From Stagonosporopsis chrysanthemi (Eukaryota > Ascomycota > Dothideomycetes > Pleosporales > Didymellaceae), in contig JAFISE010000056.1 of assembly GCA_022560025.1 (NCBI GenBank), positions 121,360 to 185,359 of the forward strand: a stretch of DNA of 64,000 nucleotides. Reading direction: 5' to 3'. Under the pieces are notes generated by a model. The model saw nothing but the letters and a program-made list of their open reading frames with translations, had not been told where the DNA came from and searched no databases. Made by a program: the position numbers and the translations under genes. Below, one piece after another: positions 1 to 12,267 of this stretch. The first letter of the stretch is position 1, and each line of letters starts with the position of its first letter.

Positions 1-101
1 TGTATACAACACAGCCGATGCCAGGCATGAGCAGACGTGTCAGAGTCCTTCTTTGGTGGCAAAAGTAAGGTATGCCCCTTCAGGGGGGGAAACCTTCACC
101 T

Positions 102-1065
102 CTATGTGTTGCTGTTGGGTTTGATGTGTTTAAATCTCTTTGTGATGTTTGTGATCGCTTCCTCGACCGGCAATCTCTCCATCGAGCTTGCCCCGTAAAA
201 GCCGTGCACACCCTTTGTTCTGCTGATGACATACTCTGCGTCTTGCGGTTTGGCGATAGGGCCCCCGTGACAGAGAACGATGATGTCCGTCTTGATACTG
301 GTGGCCGCATCTCTGATCTCCTGGATCAGCTTTACACAGTCATCGAGACTTTTTCCGCTTGTTGCGCCAATGCTACCGGAAGTCGTGAGGCCCATGTGTG
401 CGACAAGTATGTCCGCCCCCACACAGGCCATTTTCCTTGCTTCGTCAACATTGAAGACATATGGTGTAGTCAGGAGATCGAGATCACGAGCTTTCTGGAT
501 GACTTCGACCTCTGCATCGTAGCTCATGCCTGTTTCTTCGAGATTCTGCCGAAAAATGCCGTCGATCAGGCCAACCGTAGGGAAGTTTTGTATACCAGCA
601 AAGCCAAGGTCTTTGAGCTGTATCAAGAGCTTATCCATTGATCGGAAAGGGTCTGTCGCGCACACTCCTGCTAGAACTGGTGTCTTTTGAACAACGGGAA
701 GGACTTCTCCAGCCTAAACAACCTAGTCAGCTGCCTATCCTGACCCTGTGGACCACCTCGCCACACTATCATATTGCGCTGGTGTTGTGCGGCGCGCTTT
801 ACGTCAAAACGCAGTGCATTTGGCAGCTCACCATTTCAAGGACTACGTCATTCGCATTACCATATGGCATAAGACCAGCAAGCGATCCTCTTCCCGCCAT
901 GCGATATCGCCCACTGTTGTAAATGATGATCAAATCGCCCCCACCTTGCTCAATGAACTTTGCGCTAAGGCCAACGCCGGCACCAGCACCCACGATCAGC
1001 TGGCCATCTTCAATCGTTCTCCGGAGGCTAGCGACAATGTTTTCACGATTGGTAGGCGGTGCCAT
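102..1065 (-). CDS. TIM-barrel (PEP-hydrolase-like) protein, homologue of the Tm-1 C-terminal domain
   Basis: Two exons (1065-832 and 713-102) joined by a 118-nt intron (GTGAGC donor, TTTAG acceptor) give 281 residues in one continuous frame. The product resembles the TIM-barrel family annotated as phosphoenolpyruvate hydrolase-like, which forms the C-terminal half of the plant Tm-1 protein and stands beside UPF0261 genes in bacteria. Visible landmarks are a glycine-rich start (LIVGAGAGVG), the stretch GVCATDPFRSMD just after the intron, and a late HGGPIA motif. The first ATG in frame is at 1119, but the ATG at 1065 gives the expected family length and leaves a normal divergent promoter. The enzymatic reaction is not established; the hydrolase label rests on family naming. 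The gene faces the UPF0261 gene head to head. Confidence 0.85.
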
Positions 1066-1237
1066 ACTGCCGATGGTGTGATGTTGTTTGCTTGACCTCG
1101 ATGGCCGCGTAGATGCCACTAATAGTGGTGCATAAAGCCAAATGACGTATGCAAGGCAGGCGATCGCGGGGAGCGGAGCTGGCAGTCAGTTATCATGTAT
1201 CTCTGGCCCGCCTCGGCAGCCGTTCAACCTCTGCATT
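1066..1237. promoter_or_regulatory. Divergent promoter between the two Tm-1-like genes
   Basis: A 172-bp interval separates the chosen start codons of the two divergently transcribed genes, so both must share this regulatory DNA. Its limits depend on the chosen starts (upstream in-frame ATGs exist at 1119 and 1142). I recognised no specific transcription-factor site. Confidence 0.5.
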
Positions 1238-2491
1238 ATGACACGAATTGTTCTTCTCGGGACTTGTGATACCAAATTGGAAGAGCTATTATTTCTGCGC
1301 GATATTATCTGTACAGCCAATGTTGAGGTTGTACTCGTGGATGTTGGTCGGTCGCTGGTTAACCATAAATTCATATCGGTGTCACAGGCTGACCTACTGA
1401 TCAAACACGCCGGTGGCAAAAATATATCCATGCAAGAGCGAGGAGATGTGGTCAAGACTATGGCGGACTGTGCAACAAAGGCAGTGGAGTCTATGTTCGA
1501 AGAGAGCTCCATTCACGGCATCATTGCTGCTGGCGGCTCTTGCGGCACTTCAATAGCGGCCGCGGTCATGAGGGATGCACTGCCAATCGGATTCCCAAAG
1601 CTCATCGTTTCTACTGTTGCAAGTGGCGATGCCGGCCACATCATAGGAGAGACTGACATTTCGCTTATGTACTCCGTTGCGGATATTGCAGGCCTGAATC
1701 AATTCCTCATGGATATCTTGAGTAATGCTGGGAGAGCAATAGCGAGCATGGCGCTTGGATTCTCCAAACGAAAGCGGCAAGAGGGCAGTTCTACGAAGAA
1801 GCGAATTGGCATCACAATGTTCGGCGTCACTACGCCTGCAGTCGACGAGATTCGAAGACATCTCAGAGCAGTCCACGATGTCGACATCTTTGTGTTCCAT
1901 GCAACTGACCATGGTGGTAAAGCTATGGAAAGGCTTATCCACGAAGGTCAAATTGATGCTGTACTGGATCTTACAACAACAGAGATATGCGACTACATTA
2001 CTGGCGGCGTCATGAGCGCAGGACCAAGGCGTCTTGAGGCTGCTGCCGCAGCTGGTATTCCCAAGATAATATCGGTAGGCGCAACAGATATGACGAACTT
2101 TGGACCACTTGAAACCGTACCAGAGCGCTATAAAAACCGCACGCTGTACGAGCATAATCCAGCCGTCACGCTAATGCGAACATCGAAGGAGGAGGCGGCT
2201 CAAGTTGGCGAACACATCGTGTCCAAGCTGAAATTGTGTGCGAAAAACCCGAGCATGATACAGGTGTGGTTACCCAAAGGCGGGATTAGTACGATCGCCC
2301 TTCCCGGGGCCCCCTTCGCGGATGCAGAAGCAGACACGACGTTGTTCACGGTTATCGAGACTGGGCTGGCAGGTAGCGGCATCAAAATTGTGAAGGATGA
2401 TAGAGCGGTCAATGACGCCGGCTTTGCGCGAGACATAGCAGACGCTCTGCTCGCAAAGCTCGCACCCTCCGAATTGATCGAACGACCATAA
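1238..2491 (+). CDS. UPF0261 / Tm-1-like ATP-binding domain protein
   Basis: A single exon of 417 residues, taken from the ATG at 1238 because the family begins with a strand like MTRIVLLGTCDTK; an in-frame ATG at 1142 would add 32 unsupported residues. Family landmarks include AAGGSCGTSIAAAVM near residue 90, the glycine-rich STVASGDAGHIIGETDI segment, and a second alpha/beta lobe starting near residue 190 (KKRIGITMFGVTTPAVD). UPF0261 corresponds to the N-terminal domain of the tomato Tm-1 protein; related bacterial proteins are encoded next to the TIM-barrel partner found here on the other strand. The physiological substrate is unknown. The gene looks intact. Confidence 0.88.
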   Translation: MTRIVLLGTCDTKLEELLFLRDIICTANVEVVLVDVGRSLVNHKFISVSQADLLIKHAGGKNISMQERGDVVKTMADCATKAVESMFEESSIHGIIAAGGSCGTSIAAAVMRDALPIGFPKLIVSTVASGDAGHIIGETDISLMYSVADIAGLNQFLMDILSNAGRAIASMALGFSKRKRQEGSSTKKRIGITMFGVTTPAVDEIRRHLRAVHDVDIFVFHATDHGGKAMERLIHEGQIDAVLDLTTTEICDYITGGVMSAGPRRLEAAAAAGIPKIISVGATDMTNFGPLETVPERYKNRTLYEHNPAVTLMRTSKEEAAQVGEHIVSKLKLCAKNPSMIQVWLPKGGISTIALPGAPFADAEADTTLFTVIETGLAGSGIKIVKDDRAVNDAGFARDIADALLAKLAPSELIERP

Positions 2492-2753
2492 CGGCGTCCG
2501 ATAATACGAGCCCCTTGCTGCCACATGTACAACTTGGCGGGGTGGCGGGTCCAATATAGCAGCGGCGCTCTCAGGCGTCCTACCATCATCTTACGTTGAC
2601 GTTTGATTGGCCGGATGGCGACCGGCAAGGCCTGCACCGCCGCACTCCGCTGCCGCCTTAACATCGTATGAAAGACACCGTGATTCCACCACCTTCGCTT
2701 TGCCAGCTGGTAAACACTTTCCTTGTTAACAGTCAGTCGCTATAATCCGCATC

Positions 2754-4204
2754 ATGTTTGCACGCTCGGGCGCTCAGGCTCTCGCTATCTCGCTGCTCGC
2801 TGGTCATGTGGTAGCCCTTGACCTAAATATTAACAGCCTGGGTCAGTCGCTTCTTGTACATTTGGCAGCAATATTCGTACTGATACGCATACGATAGACT
2901 CGATAAAATCGGCAGCAAAGACACTTGCTAGTGGCATCGTATCTTTTTATGACGACAGCCTAGCCAAGAATCTCACGCCTGGCTTGTTCCCAGATCCGTA
3001 CTACTGGTGGGAATCCGGTTTGGCCTTCAACAACCTAGTCGAGTACTATGGCCTCACAAATGACTCGGAGTATAATACTCGCATCTTGCAGGCTCTGCAG
3101 CACCAGCTTGGCGAGCTGGATGCCTTTCTACCGGCCAACCAAACCAAAACTCTAGGCAACGATGATCAGAGTTTTTGGGGACTCGCTTCTTTGTCAGCAC
3201 ACGAGGCGCAGCTTCCAGCGCCTGCCTCTGGTAGTTGGTTGGGTTTCGCGAAGAACGTTTTTGATACCCAGACGCCACGCTGGAACGATACTGACAGCTG
3301 TGGTGGAGGCCTGAAGTGGCAGATCTTCAGCTTCAACAGTGGATACAACTACAAGAATGCCGCGTCGAATGGTCAGCTGTTCCTTTTAGCTGCGCGTCTC
3401 GCTGATCAAACCGGCAATGCTACCTACGTAGAGTGGGCTGATAAGATTTACCAATGGGCTGCTGAGGTTGGCCTTGTCTCGGCCGATTACCATGTGTATG
3501 ACGGAACGGATGACACGGAAAATTGTACGAGCATCAATCACATCCAATGGACGAGCAATCACGCAGAGTTTACAGAAGGTGCCGCACTTATGTACAAAGT
3601 CGTGAGTTTTCCCCCAACAAGTGTTACAAGACCCCATACTGACAAGTACAAGTCAAATGCTTCTCAGAACTGGACTGACATCGTCACTGGTTTTGTCAAC
3701 GCCTCGTCTATCTTCCAAGATGACGATGGTGCGCTTACCGAGGTGGCTTGTGAAAGGAACGGAAAGTGCGACGTAGACCAGCGAGCATTCAAGGGTATCG
3801 CTACGCGTTCTTTCGCTCGTGCTGCCCTAGCAGCTCCCATCGTTGCAGAGTCTCTCTACACATTGTTGAATGCGTCCGCCAAGGGCGCAGCTCAAGGCTG
3901 CGGAGGCAATGATGACAACGTTGCATGCAGACTGAGCTGGTCAAGCTCAGGCAACACCACCTTGGAACAGAGAACTGCCGGAAATGGCAACCTTGGTGAA
4001 GTTCTCAACGCTTTGTCGGCAGTTCAGGCATTACTGTGGCGTAACGTGGAGGTTTCAAACGGGACATCGAGTCCGAACGCAACCACGAGCGGAAGCCCTT
4101 CAGGCACCTCTGGCACTGTCCTGCCCACGGGTGCAGGCTCGACTCTTGCAGTCTCATTCACTTGTGTTCTGGCGATCTCATTAGCTGTAGCCATTAGCTG
4201 CTAA
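2754..4204 (+). CDS. GH76 alpha-1,6-mannanase-like protein, GPI-anchored (DCW1/DFG5 type)
   Basis: Predicted exons are 2754-2841, 2898-3601 and 3653-4204, giving about 447 residues. Exon 1 encodes a signal peptide ending near VVALDL. The second exon starts inside DSIKSAAKTLASG and reads into LFPDPYYWWESG, a classic GH76 start. The catalytic Asp pair is in LGNDDQSFWG (about residues 118-119). The C-terminus is Ser/Thr/Gly-rich and ends in a hydrophobic tail without charged residues, as expected for a GPI signal. The last intron (3602-3652, GTGAGT donor) is a multiple of three, so the frame stays open through it; its acceptor could instead be at 3646. Family members process cell-wall mannan and help cross-link GPI proteins to the wall. 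Confidence 0.9.
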
Positions 4205-5113
4205 GTCATTCTCTTGCCATGGTTGGATTAGTGTCAGCACCAATCGGATCGGCCAGCTGGGGAGGGATCGTACGTATTCTTATCAAGACTCAAAATTTCA
4301 GAGTGATTATAGATGTTAGCATAGTGATGGACGTCAAGAATATCACTCCATGTCACACACAAGCTCACAGATGAATGGCAATGCTTCCAATCAAACCTGG
4401 GTTCTGGGAATCTATCTGCAATCAAAGCAACGGATCACGCGTAAAAAGGTTTCTTCCTTGCCGTAAAATTGTGTTTCTACGAAGCAGCTCGTTTCCTTTG
4501 TCCCATCAGATTTACATGCTACCTTAGCTGACTCTGATGCGTACGCTGTAGTCACTGCAGAACACACTTCATCTCTAACATTAAAAGATCAACGGATAAA
4601 GAGTAGTAAGCACCACACATCTATAGCGACAAATTTGATAATCTGTGGTAGGTGTGGTTGGTCAATTGAGATTCTGCTATTCCCAGAAACGATTCCTTGT
4701 AGGAAATGAGATTCTTAAATCGATCGCCATTGGTCTGCGTTGCGGTGAATCTACTATGAGTTCACATTGTGCTCTAGGTAGCGAAATTGTATATGTACTA
4801 CATAACAATCATTTACAAGAACGATGAATCGACACAGACCACATCGAAGGCTGCTCGCGTCTTGGAAGAGATCATGCACTGTTGGAGCACAGGAACCTGA
4901 ACTGAAGAAATTTCAAGCATGAGCTGATTGTGTCGTTCTTCTCTCAACAACACCGCTGGCGCGAAGCAAAGTCGGACTCACTGCTATCTACCAATTGAGC
5001 ACGTCCAGGGCGGAGTACGATGGTCTTATTGATAAAGGGTTATATGGGTGAAGCCAAACCTGTAACGTTAACACACTCCAAGCGCAAAAAATAAGTGTGA
5101 GAATGCAGACTCC
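4205..5113. other. Intergenic region, GH76 and P450 3' ends
   Basis: The flanking genes converge on this 0.9-kb, somewhat AT-rich stretch. It holds only short reading frames with no recognisable protein similarity or codon bias. I see no repeat or RNA gene. Confidence 0.5.
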
Positions 5114-6712
5114 TCAATTCCGGGAGCGAGCTTGGAGACGAATTTTCAACGCTGGCTTTTGCCAAAGACCAAAGATCTTCTGCACATGCCAGTTTTCCAT
5201 GCCGTGCTCGAGCTTCATCTCGAAGTTCCATAACAACAGAGCAATGATCAGACGCATCTCAAGATATGCAAGATTGCGGCCAATGCAGTCACGTCGGCCA
5301 TAAGAAAACGGCTTGAAGACGTCGCGTCGATCGTTGTAGAAGGGCGAAGAAGGATTGTTGTATTCTTCTGGCAGCCAGCGCTCTGGGTGAAAGGTCTGCG
5401 CGTCATGGAAGTTGATTGGCGCGTGATAGGCTGCAAGTTGGTGCACACCAACACGAGTCTGCTGTTGTCAGCAAGGACTAGATATCTTGGTACTTTGAGG
5501 ATTGCTTACCCCAGCAGGTATAGACCAACCAGCAATAGTTGTCGGTGCACCGTCGTTTGTCGTCCTTAGTAATGCCAGAGGAATAGACGGAAAGATACGC
5601 ATAGCCTCATTGAGGCAAGCAAGCATATACGGTAAACGCGCATTTGCGTCTTTGGAGTTGATATCTTCTGCCCGCGCAAAAGCGGTGCGTACCTCCTTTG
5701 TCACCTTGTCGTACACCTGCGGGGTCTGCAAAATATAGTAGGTGGCGCCTAGTAACACCGTTGCAGTTGTCTCTGAGCCTGCTACCATGAAAAGGTCTGC
5801 GTTGTGCACCAACTCCAAGTCCGTAATTCCATGTGACTCGCCCCGAGAACGAAGAATGAAGTCCATAAAGTCACCACGGTCAGCATGTTCCTTTGCTTGA
5901 AGCCGGCCCATGGCCAGCGACGCAGCGTACGCTTGATGCTCCTTGCGAGACTGCTGCATCTTCCTTCCTAGTACCAGATTGAACAACGCCATCAAGAGTG
6001 GAAAGCTAGTGACCAGCATCAGCACTGGCATAATTTTAAGCATCTTGTCAATCTTTTCGATCCATCCGTTCGACGCTCCGGTTTCCAGACCGTCAAGAGA
6101 CCTTCCAAAGCATAGGTCCGCGATAAGATCGAAGGTAGTGAGATTGTACCAACGCGCCATATCAGCTGGCTGATCAGACTGTGCGCATTCAGAGAGACGT
6201 TGCATGAGAAGGTCGATATAAACGCGGATTAACGGTTCCTGTTGCGCAAGCGCTTTTTCGGAGAATGCTGGTAGCATGGCTCGCCGCATGCGAAAGTGAT
6301 CACTCGAGCCGGCTGCAATGATCTGGTTCGGGTCGACGGTATTGGGTGGGAAATGCTTGCGCAATTCAGCATGGCCGTGCCCGTAGATGTCCTTCCACGC
6401 GCTTGGGTGAACAAAAGACAGCTCATCAACACCTATGCGCACAACTTCGCCGTATTTACGGTGCTCTTTGGCGATCTGATGGTCAATATATCCTCCCATG
6501 CGTCCCACGGTTCGTGCGACATCGAAAGCAGCCCATAGTTTAGGCCCGGGGTACTTGTGGAGCGGGTGGAAGTACAGGTTGTATATGATTCGAATAGCAC
6601 CCTGAATAGCCTGGACGATAATGAGGACAGCCACGACCAACGCGACGCCACGTGCTGAACGCAGGCTAACGGCATCGGCCTTCGAGAGAATAGTCTGTAG
6701 TGCGCCACTCAT
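5114..6712 (-). CDS. Cytochrome P450 monooxygenase (CYP65-like)
   Basis: Two exons (6712-5510 and 5458-5114) with a 51-nt intron (GTAAGC...CAGCAG) encode about 515 residues. An N-terminal membrane anchor (VALVVAVLIIVQAI) is followed by the fungal microsomal P450 hallmark YFHPLHKYPGPK. The I-helix reads AGSETTAT, the K-helix ExxR is EAMR, the meander has FHPERW, and the haem-binding loop is FSYGRRDCIG with the cysteine near residue 459. All catalytic signatures are present. The overall look resembles isotrichodermin C-15 hydroxylase-type (CYP65) enzymes, which oxidise secondary metabolites or fatty chains, but the substrate cannot be read from sequence. Its neighbours are glycan-modifying enzymes. 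Confidence 0.93.
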
Positions 6713-7845
6713 ACTGGTAGAAGAAAATAAAGGCAGATGTCAGAACCCCAGGAAGCGTTATAATACTGGGTGTGAAGTCATTTATTTGGGGTATGCGTGT
6801 CATGGGCGGTCAATCGTGCCATTTACGGCCATCAATTAATTATCGCTCTCTCTAAAAGGTCGGTTTCGCATTCCGTATTCGCACTCGCAAAGTGGCTAGC
6901 TGGGTAAAGCGATTTGACAAGTTACCCCTGAAATTCACATAAGCGGGTGTCTGAGCTCGATTACGCACCTCATCATCAGACCTATGCTTCGCTGAGGGGT
7001 AAGTGGGCAAGGTATTAGCACTCTTACAGGTATGACTACCCAGAAAAGCGGAGGCCTGAGGGACACACCCAAGATTGTACATCTTTCAGCGACGTACGTA
7101 CCAACCTGATCCAGTCGTCAGTAATAGACTACTCGTCGCCTTTCTGGGTCTCTAGAGTCAGGCCGCTCATCTTGCTTCAATGATCAAGGTACATAGCATC
7201 GAGCACGTGGTTTTTTTGCGCATACATCACGTGACCATATGGCATCAAGTACCGTCGCGATGGTTCCTTGGGAAAGCTTTTTAGCTCTCGCTGAACGTAG
7301 ATGAATGGACGCACTAAGAAAACAAGGGTAACGGTGGTGAGAGAAGCTGGGTGGCTGGGTATTTGAGGATCATAGTGTGTACTAACCTAATTTTGATTAG
7401 AGGCTCTTGGCTTTCAAGTCCGTGGCCGCCGCCACACAGTAGTTTGTTCGCCATCACAACAAGACTCGATATCGAGCTTGTCTTCCGGCTGTTCGGCTTA
7501 TATGTTGTATGAGTACTGGATCATGCACTTTGAAGGAGTGTGTGCGAATAAATGATGGGATTCATTTCGATACTTTGATTTTTCTTCGATGAACCTGGGT
7601 CAGAACATATCCTTTTCCGTAAAATTCTAATTACTTGCCCATGTCTCACTGACATGTGTAGACCCCCTTCCCAATCGGTGTTCCAGAAAGATATGGAGCT
7701 GCCAAAAGTCTTGATTCGCAACAGCTCCGGGGCCTCCATGTGCGATAAAGTCCCCATTATCCGGAAAATAAGTCACCTGTGCTTCTTGGAATCGTGTCAC
7801 CTCAACATCGGGCTTTAATTAGAGTGGCGCGAGTCTGAGAGTATC
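6713..7845. other. Intergenic region, P450 promoter side
   Basis: This 1.1-kb interval contains the upstream region of the P450 gene and the 3' flank of the GT32 gene. Short frames are present but none looks coding. No repeat or RNA gene was recognised. Confidence 0.5.
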
Positions 7846-9077
7846 TCAGGCCGGCGGTGGGTTTGCGGGCGGCGGCTTGCTAGCTAGACGCTTCTCCTGT
7901 TCCTCGTGGTCAAGCGTGTCCCACTCCGCGACGTTCTTATCCTATCAAAGGTCAAAAATACACCTGATATATGAACCAAGAGCCGACTCACCCATTCTGC
8001 GACACAATCTGGTTTCCAGTTGCATTGCTCGACTTCCCCGTACATGGCATGATTGTGCCGGGGATGACGTGACGGCCATCCAGAAGCGTGGTAATGGTGC
8101 TTCACGAGCGCGCCTCGCGAATCGTGGTTTCCCGAATCTGAATGACCTTGCCCCGCCGCAAAAGCCTCAACGTTCAGGACCAAAATTCCGTTTTGAAGCC
8201 TGGACTCGGCCAGGTTGTGGAATAGATCCCAAGCCACTTGCTTCCCATGATTTTGCGCAGTCATCTGCTCCAGCACTGCTTTTGTGAATGCTGAGGGACC
8301 TGTACCACTTATAACTTCGTTGAAGTCCAATTCGAGTTTCGAGATAGGAACGCCCTTCTCATGCGAAAGATCGCGCAACCATGCCTGGATATTCTCGATC
8401 AAGCGCATCATGACTGGTAGTCGAGGTTTGGCAGCAAACGCCCATTGGCAAAAGCTACGGCATTTCCCGCCTAGAATCGGGTGGTCAATGAAAGCAGGCT
8501 CATCGATTTCGACACCAATTATCATGTCAACGTCGTGTTCGTTGTATCGCTCAGGAATGAACCTTTTGACGGGTCGAAGGCACTCGACATCGATATCAGC
8601 ATATATCCCTCCTTCAGCATACATGACCAGGTACCGGAGTAGATCAGCCTTAACGATGGTAATATTGAGCTCACGGTATAGCTTGACGATGTCCGGACGA
8701 TTGAAACCGTGCTTGCCGTAATGCCAATCGACGTACGCCATCGCATTGTCGTCAGTAAGGACCTCATATCGGTAGGTTGGGTTCTTGCCAGGCCATGTCT
8801 TTGCCGAGTCAGAGTCGCGCTGGTCGAAGGCCAGAGGTCCAGTTTTCCAAGTTTGCCAGATTTTCCGAGGTATGACGCTCAACTCCGCTTGGATTGGTTG
8901 CTGGTACTTCCTCTCTCGCCTGTATTTATGCGCAGCACGGACAGGGGCTGTGAAAAGATATGAGTTTGTGAAGAACAGTATCAAGAAGACGATGAGAAGG
9001 TATGCGGGCAATATTCTTCTAACTTGTGTAGTGAACCTGCTTCGAAAGTGGGAGGCTATGGGGGAGCGTGCCGGCAT
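7846..9077 (-). CDS. GT32 glycosyltransferase (OCH1-like, DXD sugar-binding)
   Basis: Exons 9077-7992 and 7941-7846 are joined by a 50-nt intron (GTGAGT...GATAG) and encode 393 residues. A type II topology is clear: a short basic N-terminus, a transmembrane segment at about residues 24-42, then a lumenal domain. The GT32 start is IPRKIWQTWKTG near residue 70, and the catalytic DXD is EGGIYADID (about 161-163), preceded by KADLLRYLVMY. Family members transfer mannose or another hexose from a nucleotide sugar in the Golgi. The ATG at 9077 places the anchor near the N-terminus; another in-frame ATG lies at 9131. The last exon encodes an acidic, then Pro-rich cytosol-like tail. A divergent acyltransferase gene follows upstream. 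Confidence 0.9.
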
Positions 9078-9941
9078 TTTGGTGTCAAGGTGAAGCTTGA
9101 GTGGAGGTAGACGGGATGGTCGAATGTGCATTATGAGGTTAACCACATATTCACGGGACCCACGTCTCTCATGGTCATTAGAATACGCCCTGCCACACGA
9201 CCATTTTCGCCCCGTGTTTCTTGGCTCCAGATGATCACACACTTCCCGAGGCCAAAGAGTTTGTCTAGCAGAATTGGTACGTAGACCCAAGCGATGATGT
9301 GATGACAAGCTAATCAAGTTGGAAGTCCGCTTTCACAGCGCCAATCCTGGCTGGGTACCTTGCTTCGCTCCAATGAATGAAGGAAGGTAGCCCAAGGCGA
9401 TTAAGCTAAAGCTTGTACGGGTGGATTCGTACATATTCGGGATCGTTCGCACGTTCCTGGACGTGACCGAGCGCCCATTTGCAGCGTCCCTGTACCTGAC
9501 CAGTCGTTCGTAGTACCCGACAACGGCCTGTCAAGCCTTGCCGTTCGTGTTGGTCCGTGTCTAGTTGCTTCCCCGCATCACGAGGAATTAACATTTGTAT
9601 TGTGCTGAACATTGCAGAGTCGTGCCTCCTCGGCACCTCGGCAGGAGCCTCTGCACCGACGCTCATTGGCCGCCAACGTCTGTCTGATCCCACATCTAGC
9701 TTCGTGACAATGCACTAGAGACAATTGGTAGGCTTCACACTCGAGGGGTAATGTAATGCACAATCCGTCGCGTGAAGTTCTTTCGCATTGAGGTTCCCAA
9801 ATTGCCTAGCGCACGCACGGCGCTGGCCAAGATGAGCATACTCAATTTGTACCCAATACTGGCTGTCCAGGTACACATCAGAGGAAACGGCGACCTGTAA
9901 GCGTACCTTTCCCACTGTCACTTTCTTTTGTGCTTGTAACC
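9078..9941. promoter_or_regulatory. Divergent intergenic region between GT32 and acyltransferase genes
   Basis: The 0.86-kb interval separates two genes transcribed away from each other and must carry both promoters. No coding frame, repeat or specific factor site was recognised. Confidence 0.45.
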
Positions 9942-11464
9942 ATGCCAACGAACGCTGGAGGACTATTAAATCATGGAGATCTGGAAGATGCTCAGCCCAT
10001 GTGGAAACCATTTCACACCCCTCGTTTGAGCCTCGACATGATCCGCCCGGAATTTCTCAGCCTGCGATCAAGCAGTCCAAAGAAGGCTGTGCGTCGTACA
10101 GCCTGGCTCGATGGTCTACGAGGCTTCGCTGCACTTGTAGTCTATCTACATCACAACCAACTCTGGGCACACGGTATCCACGGGAACTCGACTTTCGAGA
10201 ATTCTTTTGGCTATAAGGGTCGTCATTACTTTGCAGCGCTACCATTCATTAGACACTTTTTCTCTGGCGGACACTTTGCGGTGGCTATATTCTTCGTCAT
10301 CTCCGGCTATGTCCTTGCCGTCAAACCTCTCAGTTCACTTCAACAGAACCATTACTTGTCATCGGCGGACAGCGTCGGCTCTGCTCTATTCCGTCGTTGG
10401 TTGCGTCTATACCTGCCAGTCATAGGCTTTACTCTCTCTTGGGTGGTCATCCGACACTGGACCAGTATATGGGTCGATTTCGGTGAACGCCAGGATTCAT
10501 GGAGTGCAGAAGTCATGACGTGGTACTACACTTTCAAGAATTACAGCTTTGTATTCTTCACTGGTGATGAGCTTGAGTTTACGAGCAAGTACAATGGCCA
10601 TTTGTGGTCAATACCGATCGGTGTGTTCTAAAATACGCTTGCTGTAAGACAACATCTGCTTATGCTCCAACAGAATTCAAGGGGTCGATTGTTGTATATA
10701 CCGCACTGTCCGCCCTCTCTCGATGTACTAGAAACGTCAGGTTGTGGTGTGAAGTCATACTGATCATCTACTTTCTATACGTGGTTGATGGTTGGTATGG
10801 TGCCCTGTTCATGAGCGGCACTCTCTTATCTGATCTCGATTTGTTGTCCGTCAATGACGAGGAACCACATTTCCTCATCAAACTCAAAGGCTTCAAGGAG
10901 CTCATCTCCTTTCATCTATTCGTGTGCGCGATGTACCTTGGCGGCGTACCGTCGTGCGAGACGCACGATGAATATCGAGATCTGCTGGCGTCCTCGCCGG
11001 GCTGGAAATGGCTTTTCAAACTCAAACCACAAGCCGTTTTTGATTTTAAATGGTTTTACCTTACTTGGGCTGCTGTGCTCACCGTTGCATCTATTCCACG
11101 ACTGCCATGGCTCAAACAATTCTTCGAGACACGCTTCTGTCAATATCTCGGGCGAATCTCCTTCGCACTGTATCTTGTGCACGGCATCATCATCTACGTT
11201 CTTGCAGATCGACTTTACGCTGCCGTCGGCTTCAAACGAGATGGGCACACAAACATTGCTCAATGGGTCAACAGATTTCCTCTGCCCATGAACGGCCCAA
11301 TGGGCTTTGAACTGGCTTTTTGGGCGGTACAGCTAGTCAATATGCCGGTTACATTCTACTTTGCAGAAGTTGTCACGAGGCTGTTTGACGAGCCCAGCGT
11401 CAGATTTTGCAACTGGCTTTACAAGCAGTCACTAGCGCCTCAGTCGCAACTATTGAAGAAATGA
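9942..11464 (+). CDS. Acyltransferase 3 family membrane protein
   Basis: Exons 9942-10620 and 10674-11464 are joined by a 53-nt intron (GTGTGT...CAACAG) and encode 489 residues. The family start is AWLDGLRGFAALVVYLHHNQ, with the conserved Arg-Gly and His residues of acyltransferase 3 proteins. It is followed by FFVISGYVLAVKP and further hydrophobic segments, about ten in all, ending in an amphipathic tail. Such proteins move acyl groups, often acetyl, onto sugars, lipids or small metabolites across a membrane. An upstream GTG at 9930 is in frame, but the ATG at 9942 is the first eukaryotic start. The gene sits between two glycosyltransferases, which suggests that a sugar-containing molecule is the acceptor (inference). 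Confidence 0.9.
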
Positions 11465-12267
11465 GGTACATGTGGACATGAGGACGCTTTTTGTTGTTTT
11501 GTTTTTTCGGCTTAAGCTCTACATATAATTCTTACTTAATCTTCTGTGCGCACTTCATCTACTACAGAACACAATTCTGCTCAGCTCCGGTAGCCTAAAA
11601 AATAGAACGTGATAAGCAAACGGTCGCTCAAAAAAAACGAGCTTCTCCATTCAGCAACAGCCGGTTGTCTATACAACAGTTACGTCATGTTTCACTACTG
11701 CACGTGCACAACTATTACCGGCCAGCAAAAATCCGTCATGCTTATCTTCAGCAAGATTAATGCGTTCCGTGCCTTCACGTGTTATCCATATGTATGTACC
11801 TCGGAGTTATAAGCACGCCAGCAATGCGGCATCGCGGCGAACCTGCTCAACGCAGAGTGACATTGCTTGCAGGATATATTGGTTTGCTACAAAAAGCCTC
11901 GATGCCGACACTACTGCACCACGGGCACCGGGTTCCAACATGCGGGGTAGCGGGCTCTTGTTGCGCCTCTAGCGGCGATCAACGCTTGACGCGGAATTGC
12001 AGCCGTTCCTGTGCACAGAACACCGTATTCACCCGCCTTCATCACAAGCAGGTGCCTTGAATTGTAACTCGGTCGCGTTGGCTTTTCTATCACTGTCTTA
12101 TCACATGTCATCGACCGCTCGGTCATTGAGATCGCTCCATTCGTGACGCTCTCACGGTATCGACAATTCCTCTCTGTCTCGGTGAAACTACAAAGCGTTT
12201 TGAAGAAACGTAGCTTCGGCATATTTGTCACTCACATGGGAACTACAGGCACTAGACACTTGACAGT
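11465..12267. other. Intergenic region, acyltransferase 3' end to GT8 promoter
   Basis: The 0.8-kb stretch begins with a T-rich 3' flank (poly-T tracts near 11490-11510) and ends in the GT8 promoter. I see no coding frame or RNA gene. Confidence 0.5.
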
